From an uncultured Bacteroidota bacterium (GTDB lineage Bacteria; Bacteroidota; Bacteroidia; Chitinophagales; Chitinophagaceae), in NCBI GenBank assembly GCA_903829015.1, contig CAIKOJ010000025.1:1-54755 (forward strand): a stretch of DNA of 54,755 nucleotides. The letters run 5' to 3'. A program made the position numbers and the translations under genes. How positions within the stretch are numbered: position 1 is the first letter of the stretch; every line of letters begins with the position of its first letter. Shown piece by piece: positions 45,881 to 53,274 of this stretch. The notes beneath the pieces were generated by a model. The model was not told where the DNA came from. It saw only the letters and a program-made list of their open reading frames with translations, and did no database searches.

Positions 45881-46185
45881 GCCTGTTTACCTTCAAGTTT
45901 TATTTTCAGCTCCTGGCTCACACCAATAAACATCTGGTCGTCTTTAAGGATTTCCTCGCTGCCTCCCAGAAATGTAACGCTCGCCAGCTCTTCAAAAATA
46001 TCCAATGCCTTGTCTTTGTCTGCTTTGCTCATCGCGCAGTTGAGTTCATTCCTGCCGGGGTTCTTAAAATAGCCAACATGACCATCAACTTCCACCGCAT
46101 AAATACCATACTTGTATTTCCGTTTCCATTCTGCTATTTGCTCATTGGTAGCCTGACCAATGAGCGTATTTGTTGGGTTCGACAT
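45862..46185 (-). CDS. Putative tail assembly chaperone (gpG-like)
   Basis: 107 aa between the tube gene and the start-less -1 ORF. It begins MSNPTNTLIGQATNEQIAEW and then KRKYKYGIYAVEVDGHVGYF, a pattern of small Bacteroidota phage proteins. The helix KADKDKALDIFEELASVTFL and final LKIKLEGKQATLVNL follow. The position between tube and tape measure is that of the gpG/gpGT chaperones that coat the tape measure. The overlap with the -1 ORF makes the frameshift reading likely. Confidence 0.65.
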   Translation of the reverse strand: MSNPTNTLIGQATNEQIAEWKRKYKYGIYAVEVDGHVGYFKNPGRNELNCAMSKADKDKALDIFEELASVTFLGGSEEILKDDQMFIGVSQELKIKLEGKQATLVNL

Positions 46186-46236
46186 TTCTTTTGTTTTAGG
46201 TTAAATGAATCCGGTGTGAAATACACCGGAGAAGTA

Positions 46237-46668
46237 CTATTCAGTTACGAGTTTCAAAAACACTATTGGCAGTGTTACATCCATATTTTTGGCTACTTGC
46301 TCCCACCCTTTTTCAAAATCCTTTATTTCCACATTTACAAGGGTATCTGTCTGCAGCGGACGTGTGCCTTTCGGTTTATACGTTACAATGATATCAAACT
46401 GCATATCAAGAATGTCTTCACCTCCTGCCGCTATTGCCGCCCTGTTCATATCATCGATCGCTCCTTTTAAAACTTTGATCTGACCCTCATAAGTGCGGTT
46501 TCCGCTCTGTATACTTATAGGTTCATCGCCTGCGGCATGTAGCAGCTGCTTATCTTTAGCTGCTTTGTATTTTATTCCACGAATTTTTGTGAGCGGCGAT
46601 CCGGCAAACAATACGGTCATGTCTGCCCACTCGCAATCCTTACTATCAAAAAATGGTACTGATGGCAT
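46237..46668 (-). CDS. Phage tail tube protein
   Basis: 143 aa, just downstream of the sheath gene. The beta-rich tube fold shows WADMTVLFAGSPLTKIRGIK, the hairpin SGNRTYEGQIKVLKGAIDD, and QFDIIVTYKPKGTRPLQTDT. The C-terminal strand is EQVAKNMDVTLPIVFLKLV. It stacks as hexamers to form the inner tube inside the contractile sheath. Its place after the sheath matches Mu gp40. Confidence 0.8.
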   Translation of the reverse strand: MPSVPFFDSKDCEWADMTVLFAGSPLTKIRGIKYKAAKDKQLLHAAGDEPISIQSGNRTYEGQIKVLKGAIDDMNRAAIAAGGEDILDMQFDIIVTYKPKGTRPLQTDTLVNVEIKDFEKGWEQVAKNMDVTLPIVFLKLVTE

Positions 46669-46751
46669 ATGTTTCTTTTTTGTTTGTTATTACAAATTGA
46701 TTTGCTGACCGTCTGATTAACTTCCGTTAGATATCATACCGGCCTACTTTT

Positions 46752-47933
46752 TTAGAGAGATGGGTTCTCAAATCCCAAGGTAATTTCTATGTCCGTGGCA
46801 TACCCTACCGGCGTTATTTTTAATACTACATGCAGCTCGTTTGTGCTGAGTATATTTTGCGCCGGATCTATAAAACAGTTTATGGCACTGATTTCCTTAT
46901 TTGCTGTCATGGTAGTATTTACCTGATTTACTATTTGCTGGCTGAGCCATTTGCAGAAACCCGCATCTAGTGTTCCATCGTCATTCACAGGCACTTCGTC
47001 GTCTACTTCCTGAACGAAGGTTGTATATGCCAGAATATGCGCCTTATCCATTACCCTACCTCTTGCGAGCATGCTGTAGTCGTCGGTCGTTGCGGTAAGC
47101 ATCGGATCTCCGCTGAAGAAATATCCGCTCACGTTGGGGTACGTTATGAACGTAATAAAACCTTTACCCGATATTATCGCCGCATCACCGGTGGCACTTT
47201 CAAGCGGAGTAGTGTGCAGATATGCTGCTGTATTTGTTAAAGGTCCTGTCCGTACTCTGCTTATTTTTCTCTGTACCGGTATTGACGAGATAACGCCCAG
47301 CAGTAATCCCATGCTCGCGGCTTTACCGCTTACGGTGTCCCCAATTAATATAGCACACCTGTTGTTGCTGGTACCTGCGGTTTCGTCGGTAAGGCTGGCC
47401 GGAGTTCCCGAATAAGATGTACCACCAATTACACACCTGAAGGGTTTTTCTGCCAGAAAATAAGCCTGCGCCATGATGCGCATATTGCTTGCAGCTGTGT
47501 ATACATCTGCGTTCAGTCCATTAGTTACGGTGATCGAACCACCCCCTGCCGTTATGGCATCATCATCGCTGAGTAGTCCCAGTACTTTTATCTTTCCTCC
47601 CGCAAACTCCAACAGTTTTTTCGCACCATTAGGATTTGAGTTGTCTGCCATTTGTGCTACGGTCATAGTAGTTGGCACCAGCATCAAATACAATTGCGAT
47701 CCTGTTCCTGCCTGGTTGTAGAATTCCTGCAGTTGCTTTATGGCAAACGGATTGTTTGTGTTAGTAATTCCCGCCACGGCTACGTCCGACATACTTGTCA
47801 CTAATATCGGTGAGCCGGCAGTATATCCACCAGATTCCGATACACCCGTTAGTACAAGTCCGGTAATTCCGTCATTCGTCTGGAGCGCGGCTCCCAGCTG
47901 GCCATTGGCCAGAGTTATATTTACACTACCCAT
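46752..47933 (-). CDS. Contractile tail sheath protein (DUF2586-like)
   Basis: 393 aa. N-terminal MGSVNITLANGQLGAALQTN, central VLGLLSDDDAITAGGGSITV, RKISRVRTGPLTNTAAYLHT, and the conserved C-terminal domain with YTTFVQEVDDEVPVNDDGTL and LHVVLKITPVGYATDIEITL. This is the sheath type used in Bacteroidota phage-like particles. Its presence proves a contractile (myo-type) tail. It is intact, and is followed by the tube gene after 84 bp. Confidence 0.87.
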   Translation of the reverse strand: MGSVNITLANGQLGAALQTNDGITGLVLTGVSESGGYTAGSPILVTSMSDVAVAGITNTNNPFAIKQLQEFYNQAGTGSQLYLMLVPTTMTVAQMADNSNPNGAKKLLEFAGGKIKVLGLLSDDDAITAGGGSITVTNGLNADVYTAASNMRIMAQAYFLAEKPFRCVIGGTSYSGTPASLTDETAGTSNNRCAILIGDTVSGKAASMGLLLGVISSIPVQRKISRVRTGPLTNTAAYLHTTPLESATGDAAIISGKGFITFITYPNVSGYFFSGDPMLTATTDDYSMLARGRVMDKAHILAYTTFVQEVDDEVPVNDDGTLDAGFCKWLSQQIVNQVNTTMTANKEISAINCFIDPAQNILSTNELHVVLKITPVGYATDIEITLGFENPSL

Positions 47934-47975
47934 ATGTTTATCGTTTCCTTGTTAGTTTTATGTTTTGCATGTTTG

Positions 47976-48200
47976 TTACTCAGCGTCAGGTTCATCCAGC
48001 GGATCGTACTCCAGACCATCTGTTAGTTGCTCCAATTCACTTTCCACTTCGTCTCTGGTCTTGGTACTGATCGTTGTATCATCCAGATTTCCTGCATGAT
48101 TAATTGCGTTGACCTCATCAAAAAAAGCAAGGCCATCGCTGGTGAAATACAGTTGATTTACTGTTTCATGATTTTCAAAATATTGTTTTACTTGTTCCAT
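47976..48200 (-). CDS. Small acidic phage-like protein, unknown role
   Basis: 74 aa, MEQVKQYFENHETVNQLYFT, rich in Asp and Glu, ending EYDPLDEPDAE. Residues 10-35 look like a small structural or assembly domain (TSDGLAFFDEVNAINHA). Found between capsid-side and sheath genes in the same place as small head-completion or decoration proteins of Bacteroidota phages. No motif. Confidence 0.6.
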   Translation of the reverse strand: MEQVKQYFENHETVNQLYFTSDGLAFFDEVNAINHAGNLDDTTISTKTRDEVESELEQLTDGLEYDPLDEPDAE

Positions 48201-48297
48201 TTTTATTAGTTAATTTTTAACAGAGTGTATATCACTGATAGCGTTTAAAGGGGCCGGCCTGGAATCCTGCATGTCGATATTTAATATTGATTGATTC

Positions 48298-48579
48298 TTA
48301 GGACCATCGCAGGTTGTTTTGGTTGCCGTTGATCTCCAACGATCTTATCCGGTCTGAATGCTCATTGAGGCGGCTGTGTATCACTGTATCCTGTTCCTGC
48401 AACCCCTTTATCTGCTGTCCCTGTATGGTTGTAGCCTGCGTAAGTTGTTTCAACTCAGATACTATTTCATCGAGCCTTTTTATTACTTCTACAGTCACCA
48501 ACTTGATCATATAACCCAGAACAGTCGCCATAACACCAGCCACCCCAACGAGTACCCAAATTTTTATTTCAGAAAGCAT
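48298..48579 (-). CDS. Membrane-anchored coiled-coil protein in the phage-like cluster
   Basis: 93 aa. An N-terminal membrane segment (IWVLVGVAGVMATVLGYMIK) is followed by a long amphipathic coiled coil (VEVIKRLDEIVSELKQLTQA ... GLQEQDTVIHSRLNEHSDRI). It is reminiscent of XhlA- or holin-accessory-like proteins, but with the membrane anchor at the N-terminus. It is the only envelope-directed gene in either cluster apart from the 120-aa host-like one, so it is the one candidate for particle release. No endolysin gene accompanies it. Confidence 0.6.
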   Translation of the reverse strand: MLSEIKIWVLVGVAGVMATVLGYMIKLVTVEVIKRLDEIVSELKQLTQATTIQGQQIKGLQEQDTVIHSRLNEHSDRIRSLEINGNQNNLRWS

Positions 48580-48617
48580 GTTCTTTCATTTTTTCGCTTT
48601 ACTGCATTTGCCGGTTG

Positions 48618-49532
48618 TTATGCGGCATCCTGCACAATGGCTACTATTCCTTTTGCGTCACTTCTGCGTATCCTGCCACCAATGCGCACGCTCACACTGT
48701 ATACGTCGCCATAGTAAGTTGGGTCGCCTGTACGCTCAAAGAATGTGATCTGACCCAGGGCCCTTTCAACAGCATTTATCTGCCAGCAGAGTACACCGTC
48801 ATTGTCAGTTGCAGATGATGCAACTCCGTAAGGGTTTACTACTGGTGCTGTATCGTTGTTGTAGCTCAGTACGCCGCTGCGCATCATTATGTTAAACCCA
48901 AACAACCTACCCAGTATACCGTCCTTAACATCGTAGGCCGCACTGAAATCACGGTATTGCGTCGCAGACATATCATCGGTAAGTTGCTGAAACATATCAG
49001 CGCTCAGCAGCGCATACCTTCCTTCCATCGGCACATTTTGTTTGTTCAGCTGCAGTTGTGCGTTCTTCAGGTCAGTTACAGTAAATTTCTTACGGTTACC
49101 TGTTGTGCCGGCCAGTGTGCTTGCAGTTGTGGCGCCGGTTGTGCGGATGGTTGTACCGGTAGTTCCGGTTGGTGCCCAATCAATCAGTATGTTGTCTGAA
49201 ACCGTCTGGCGAAGTGACGCTTCATATTCCGCAAGCACGCTTTCCCTCTTATTGTAACTGAGTTCATAAGTCTCTGCGTTTGGAATCAGGATCGGATCGG
49301 TCGTATACTCATCAAGCGTGTAGGTTATATCCGAGTCTCTCCGTGTTGCAACGGTTGCCGGCAGGTCAGAGCGGTTTTTCTCTATCGTGGGCAGCGCACC
49401 CGCTTGTGGTATGTGTACTACCTGTCCCTGCAGCACATATTGTCCTGCATCAGTTGATGCCAGTAAGAACTCGTTGTTCTTGAATAGATTGCCCTCAATG
49501 TGATCTTGCCAGATCTCTTTTTGAATTGCCAT
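48618..49532 (-). CDS. Phage major capsid protein
   Basis: 304 aa, HK97-fold type by pattern: N-terminal arm MAIQKEIWQDHIEGNLFKNN, EFLLASTDAGQYVLQGQVVH, the spine helix YELSYNKRESVLAEYEASLR, and the P-domain strand ending RIGGRIRRSDAKGIVAIVQD. It lies downstream of a protease-scaffold gene, as in many tailed phages. It is intact. It has a Thr/Gly-rich loop of TGTTGTTIRTTGATTASTLA type near residue 125. A 301-bp gap with an inverted repeat separates it from the protease gene. Confidence 0.85.
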   Translation of the reverse strand: MAIQKEIWQDHIEGNLFKNNEFLLASTDAGQYVLQGQVVHIPQAGALPTIEKNRSDLPATVATRRDSDITYTLDEYTTDPILIPNAETYELSYNKRESVLAEYEASLRQTVSDNILIDWAPTGTTGTTIRTTGATTASTLAGTTGNRKKFTVTDLKNAQLQLNKQNVPMEGRYALLSADMFQQLTDDMSATQYRDFSAAYDVKDGILGRLFGFNIMMRSGVLSYNNDTAPVVNPYGVASSATDNDGVLCWQINAVERALGQITFFERTGDPTYYGDVYSVSVRIGGRIRRSDAKGIVAIVQDAA

Positions 49533-49833
49533 ATTGAATTATTGGTTTTGGTTAAAGAATTTTGATTGTATACAAAAGAGGTTAAGAATGGAATGCATCC
49601 GCTGTACCTGCCGGGCGGAAGGCGTTGAAATGGAGTTGTTTTGAAGAATACCTCTCCGAGAATCGCTGTGTTTATTTCAAAGTTGGTAACTGCTGTGGCG
49701 CAGGCCGGAAGTAAATAGATTAGAGGGGAAGTGATAGGTAACCAGCCAGGCCACAGCAGTGCTCACTACTCACGTATGAGTAACGTATATTGAATGTGGT
49801 AAGTAAATAAAAACCCTGTTTTCGTTTTAGCAG
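49533..49833. other. 301-bp gap between protease/scaffold and capsid genes
   Basis: No ORF. It holds the perfect 11-bp inverted repeat ACTGCTGTGGC (49689-49699) / GCCACAGCAGT (49750-49760) with a 50-nt spacer. It may be an mRNA structure controlling the protein ratio or a processing site; no good promoter box was seen. Confidence 0.45.
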
Positions 49834-50838
49834 TTAGGCCGCAACAGGTTGGAATTTGTTGTCAAACAGTTCTTTGTATTTTACAGGGTTGTTGGCTCTG
49901 AGCTCTTTCAGTTTTTTACCCGACGGGTCATTTTTCTCAAAATCATCCCACTGCCATTGTGCTTCTGTGGTATCCAGCGGTTTGCTGCTCAAGTGTTCGG
50001 CAATAGAACGGTAGGCCGGCATAACCGCTAGTAGTGTTTTCAATCCCTCAGGATTCGCAGCATAATCCACGGCAAGTTGGTTTCTGAGCGACACGGTCAA
50101 TTTTTTGTCTTCCAGCGCGCGGTCCAGCGTTGCCGTGATCTCAAATTTGTTCTGTGCCTGGGTCAGGTCATCCAATTGTAGCTGCAGATTGTGTTTTTCG
50201 TTGCGCAGCGTTTTATTTTCCAGTTCCAGCACGCCCGTTTTTGCAGCCAGGTTTTTAATCTCCGTTACTATTGCCTGCTCATCGGCTGCACTATCCAGTA
50301 GCAGTATACCGGCCAGTTCGTTGATTGTATTCTGGCCTATCGTAGTTATCAGGTTCTTGTTGTTTATTCCCAGATCTACCAGATTCAATTCATTTTCCTG
50401 TGCATCATATAATCTGGTGAGTGCATTGCAGTTACCGGGTATATCCACCAGGCTGCATTCTTTGTTATACCATTTTGTGATGGTGGGCCCTGTTTGCCCG
50501 GGCAGCATCTGAGCCGGATCGGTACTGTATTCCAGCACCACAATATGCCCAACCGAAGCTGCGTTCAGAAAACCATTTTCCGCCTCATCACAGGTTTGTG
50601 CGCCGCGCCCGTTCGATAGATTGATGACTGGTGTTCCCAATACTTTGTCATCCTCGATCCGCACATTTTCCCACTTCAGCACTATTCCCTCTTCTCTGCG
50701 GTGCATGTAGTAACCTATTGGGTTCTTCTGAAAAGAAGCTAACTGGTATCCTGATGTCAGTAAGCGAAAACCATATTCATTTACCGAGCTGTCCGAGAGC
50801 ACATACTCCCGCTCTATTTTCCTGTATTTGTCTGTCAT
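49834..50838 (-). CDS. Prohead protease-scaffold fusion protein
   Basis: 334 aa, first gene of cluster B. N-terminal (1-150) prohead protease of the U9/S78 type, with the candidate catalytic His46 in IGYYMHRREEG, Ser95 in NAASVGHIV, and an acidic patch between. A coiled-coil scaffold region follows (about 182-232, GVLELENKTLRNEKHNLQLQ), then a C-terminal delta-like domain. The protease digests the scaffold as the head matures. It starts at ATG 50838, 27 nt after the -7 box of the shared cluster promoter, and carries the leader shared with cluster A. Its intact active residues argue against decay. Confidence 0.85.
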   Translation of the reverse strand: MTDKYRKIEREYVLSDSSVNEYGFRLLTSGYQLASFQKNPIGYYMHRREEGIVLKWENVRIEDDKVLGTPVINLSNGRGAQTCDEAENGFLNAASVGHIVVLEYSTDPAQMLPGQTGPTITKWYNKECSLVDIPGNCNALTRLYDAQENELNLVDLGINNKNLITTIGQNTINELAGILLLDSAADEQAIVTEIKNLAAKTGVLELENKTLRNEKHNLQLQLDDLTQAQNKFEITATLDRALEDKKLTVSLRNQLAVDYAANPEGLKTLLAVMPAYRSIAEHLSSKPLDTTEAQWQWDDFEKNDPSGKKLKELRANNPVKYKELFDNKFQPVAA

Positions 50839-50856
50839 GATAGGGATTTATTTGTT
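50839..50856 (-). promoter_or_regulatory. Conserved 5' leader next to the cluster B start codon
   Basis: On the minus strand the bases before the ATG are AACAAATAAATCCCTATC, the same as in cluster A with one T/A insertion. Confidence 0.7.
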
Positions 50857-50864
50857 TTGCAGGA

Positions 50865-50956
50865 CAAAGGTGAAGCCTAAATTTTACATAGACAAATCGC
50901 TTATCTGTGACAGGCTCCCTGTGTCCCGTCATAGGTCGTATCCGTCCTGTCATAGA
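50865..50956 (-). promoter_or_regulatory. Cluster B promoter with three 21-bp-spaced palindromic operators
   Basis: Minus-strand -7 box CACCTTTG (50865-50872) and -33 TTGT (50892-50895). The three 11-bp palindrome-like sites are TCTGTGACAGG (50904-50914), CCCGTCATAGG (50925-50935) and CCTGTCATAGA (50946-50956). Their spacing is 21 and 21 bp, with offsets 39, 60 and 81 bp from the -7 box start, identical to cluster A. Consensus CCTGTSACAGG. The transcriptional direction is towards the protease gene. Confidence 0.9.
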
Positions 50957-51078
50957 TTTTGTTTTGGTCTTAAGTAATTGATTGTATAGTCATTACACCT
51001 GTTGAAATAGAGCCCGTATGTAAAAGTCTTGGTTTGAGAAAATACCATTATTCGTTTGTGTTCAAATTGCAATTTATT

Positions 51079-51100
51079 TGCAGGCAATTTTTTGCCTGCA
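51079..51100. promoter_or_regulatory. Hairpin between cluster B and clpX
   Basis: Perfect 9-bp arms TGCAGGCAA/TTGCCTGCA around a TTTT loop, in the divergent space. It lacks a U-run, so it may be a regulatory site or a weak terminator for antisense transcription. Confidence 0.4.
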
Positions 51101-51235
51101 GTTTATTTCCTCGTCTTACTGAAATGAATTTCCCGGCCTATCATTTATGATCTTACCTCCCCGCTTACACAAAATATTACATGTAGCTGCAATGGCTGGT
51201 AGGCCTTTATGGAGGCTAAACATTGGTTTTTCCCT

Positions 51236-51243
51236 TACCTTTG
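51236..51243 (+). promoter_or_regulatory. -7 promoter box of clpX, next to the ATG
   Basis: TACCTTTG, a perfect TAnnTTTG match, ends 6 bp before the ATG at 51250. A start site about 6-7 bp downstream of the box would lie at the ATG, predicting a leaderless mRNA. Confidence 0.6.
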
Positions 51244-51249
51244 CGCCCC

Positions 51250-52494
51250 ATGGCAAAGCAACCTGATAAAAAATGCTCTTTCTGCGACCGCGCCGAAAGT
51301 GATGTGAACGTACTTTTTACCGGCCTCAAAGGCAATATTTGCGATCAGTGCATAGAAAATGCACATGCACTGCTGCAAGAGGCTAACGGCAACATAGGCA
51401 AAAAAGACGACCCAAAGCTGGAGTTGCTGAAGAACAAGAATTACAAACCTCGCGAGATAATGGCTTTTCTCGATCAGTACGTTATTGGTCAGAACGATGC
51501 TAAAAAGGTATTGTCAGTAGCCATATACAACCACTACAAGCGCCTGAGCATGCCACCCCAGGAAGATGTGGAAATTGAAAAATCAAACATAATGATGGTG
51601 GGCGAAACCGGTACAGGTAAAACCCTCCTCGCTAAAACTATTGCCCGCCTGCTTCAGGTGCCTTTTGCTATTGTTGATGCAACAGTATTTACAGAAGCAG
51701 GTTATGTAGGCGAAGACGTAGAAAGTATTCTATCCAGGCTGCTGCAGGCAAGTAATTATGATGTAGCTGCCGCTGAGCGTGGTATTGTATATATCGACGA
51801 GCTGGATAAGATTGGCCGCAAAAGTGATAATCCTTCCATTACACGCGATGTAAGCGGTGAGGGTGTGCAGCAGGCTATGCTGAAACTGCTGGAAGGATCT
51901 GAGGTGCTGGTACCACCGCAAGGAGGAAGAAAACATCCTGAGCAGAAAATGATCAAAGTAAACACTACTAATATATTGTTTATCTGCGGCGGTGCTTTCG
52001 AAGGAATAGACAAAATGATTGCTCGCCGTATCCAGACATCAGCTATCGGGTATAATGCTATTAAAGCAAGCAAGGACCTAGACAGGGCAAATCTGCTCCA
52101 ATACGTAAACGCTCAGGATCTGCGCACATTCGGACTCATACCCGAACTACTGGGCAGGTTGCCGATCGTTACTTACCTCAACCCGCTCAGCGAAGAATCA
52201 CTGAAGCGCATACTTACAGAACCTAAGAATGCACTCATCAAGCAATATACCAGATTATTTGAGTTCGAAAACATCAAACTTACAGTTGAAGATGCCGCAC
52301 TCGATTATATGGTGAAAAAGGCAGTGCAGTATAAGCTGGGCGGTCGTGGTCTGAGGGCAATTTGCGAGATGATACTCACCGATGCCATGTTCGATCTGCC
52401 TTCTGAAAATCATGACGGCACTTTCCACCTGTCGCTGGAATACTCTATGCAAATGGTAGAGCATGCCAAACTGGAACACATGAAGGCTGCGTAG
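51250..52494 (+). CDS. clpX: ATP-dependent Clp protease ATP-binding subunit ClpX
   Basis: 414 aa from ATG 51250 (MAKQPDKKCSFCDRAESDVN). N-terminal zinc domain with CSFC and CDQC pairs. AAA+ module: Walker A GETGTGKT (about 119), Walker B IVYIDELDKIGRK (about 179), the pore loop in AGYVGEDVESIL (GYVG), sensor 1 NTTNILFICGGAF, and sensor 2 GGRGLRAICE. It unfolds tagged proteins for ClpP and remodels complexes, including phage proteins. It lies divergent from cluster B. The tight -7 box suggests a leaderless transcript. clpP is not adjacent here. Confidence 0.97.
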   Translation: MAKQPDKKCSFCDRAESDVNVLFTGLKGNICDQCIENAHALLQEANGNIGKKDDPKLELLKNKNYKPREIMAFLDQYVIGQNDAKKVLSVAIYNHYKRLSMPPQEDVEIEKSNIMMVGETGTGKTLLAKTIARLLQVPFAIVDATVFTEAGYVGEDVESILSRLLQASNYDVAAAERGIVYIDELDKIGRKSDNPSITRDVSGEGVQQAMLKLLEGSEVLVPPQGGRKHPEQKMIKVNTTNILFICGGAFEGIDKMIARRIQTSAIGYNAIKASKDLDRANLLQYVNAQDLRTFGLIPELLGRLPIVTYLNPLSEESLKRILTEPKNALIKQYTRLFEFENIKLTVEDAALDYMVKKAVQYKLGGRGLRAICEMILTDAMFDLPSENHDGTFHLSLEYSMQMVEHAKLEHMKAA

Positions 52495-52536
52495 CCTTTT
52501 TTGAAAATTATATTTACAACGATAACACTCTGATAC

Positions 52537-52716
52537 ATGGAAGAGGTAATTCAGCAGTTAAAAACTGAAGGCGGCTTATCCGACGCACAGGCACAGAAAG
52601 CCGTTAAAATAATGAAAGCATACATTCAGGCAAAGGTGCCGCCTATGTTCAGTGGTTTCGTTGATAAGTTTTTTGCAAAAAACGAATCAGCAGACGATAA
52701 TGATCCGCTGGCTTAG
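52537..52716 (+). CDS. Small conserved protein, 59 aa
   Basis: MEEVIQQLKTEGGLSDAQAQ, then KAVKIMKAYIQAKVPPMFSG and FVDKFFAKNESADDNDPLA. It is an all-helical protein with the layout of small Bacteroidota proteins (helix, LSxxQAxKA turn, PPMF, FVDKF). No function known. It starts 42 bp after clpX on the same strand and could be co-transcribed. Confidence 0.65.
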   Translation: MEEVIQQLKTEGGLSDAQAQKAVKIMKAYIQAKVPPMFSGFVDKFFAKNESADDNDPLA

Positions 52717-52722
52717 GCTGTA

Positions 52723-53232
52723 CTAGGGGTTGTATTTTAGTATAAAGTGCTGCTGTTCCTTAAACTCTTTTCTGAATAGCAGTATACCTATTCCGTACAG
52801 GTCTATGCTCATTTTCACCCGTTGATGGGTGCATACGTTTTTCCACTGCGCACTATGGTTCTTTGTCTGATGGATATCTGTGAAAACCACCATCGTTTCA
52901 TTGTGCAGTTCGGGAGCGTGTTTGTCTAAAAATACCATCCAGTCACTGGTGGGCATTTCGTTCACAATTACCAGGTCTGCATTTGCTTTAAATTCAGCAT
53001 CTCCTGATACCCGGATCACAGATTTCAGTTGGTAATTTGCTGCTATCCTGTTCACAATATTCTCGAAACGCAGCGACAAGGCAGGAATTTCAACCATGTA
53101 CTCTCGCTCTATTGCCGTATCGCTCATCAGCACCCGCTCCACAAATTCATATACAAACGGAGAATGAGTACCATGCCGGCCTTTGGCTTTCCACCAATAC
53201 TTCAGGAATGCTGCAAATGAGTGAATGGTCAT
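52723..53232 (-). CDS. Putative O-methyltransferase-like protein, shortened
   Basis: 169 aa. The N-terminus FLKYWWKAKGRHGTHSPFVY, then EFVERVLMSD, is the signature start of a Bacteroidota SAM-dependent methyltransferase family, usually 220-260 aa. Here the glycine-rich motif I region is replaced by LKSVIRVSGDAEFKANADLV and the protein is shorter. It may be a degenerate or non-catalytic homologue. It ends 6 bp from the convergent 59-aa gene stop. Confidence 0.55.
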   Translation of the reverse strand: MTIHSFAAFLKYWWKAKGRHGTHSPFVYEFVERVLMSDTAIEREYMVEIPALSLRFENIVNRIAANYQLKSVIRVSGDAEFKANADLVIVNEMPTSDWMVFLDKHAPELHNETMVVFTDIHQTKNHSAQWKNVCTHQRVKMSIDLYGIGILLFRKEFKEQQHFILKYNP

Positions 53233-53274
53233 TCGGTAATTGCGGGAACTTTATAAGCTGATTTTATTCCGACC

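Noticed and set aside
38174-50838. Cluster B as an extracellular contractile injection system (headless, like MACs or PVCs)
   Set aside because: It carries a prohead protease, scaffold and major capsid protein, and cluster A adds portal and terminase under the same promoter. A headless injection system would not need these.
20038-50838. A single intact prophage
   Set aside because: Host housekeeping genes (carB, mreBCD, msrB and others) lie in the middle, both clusters are short, and no integrase, replication or lysis genes or flanking att repeats were seen.
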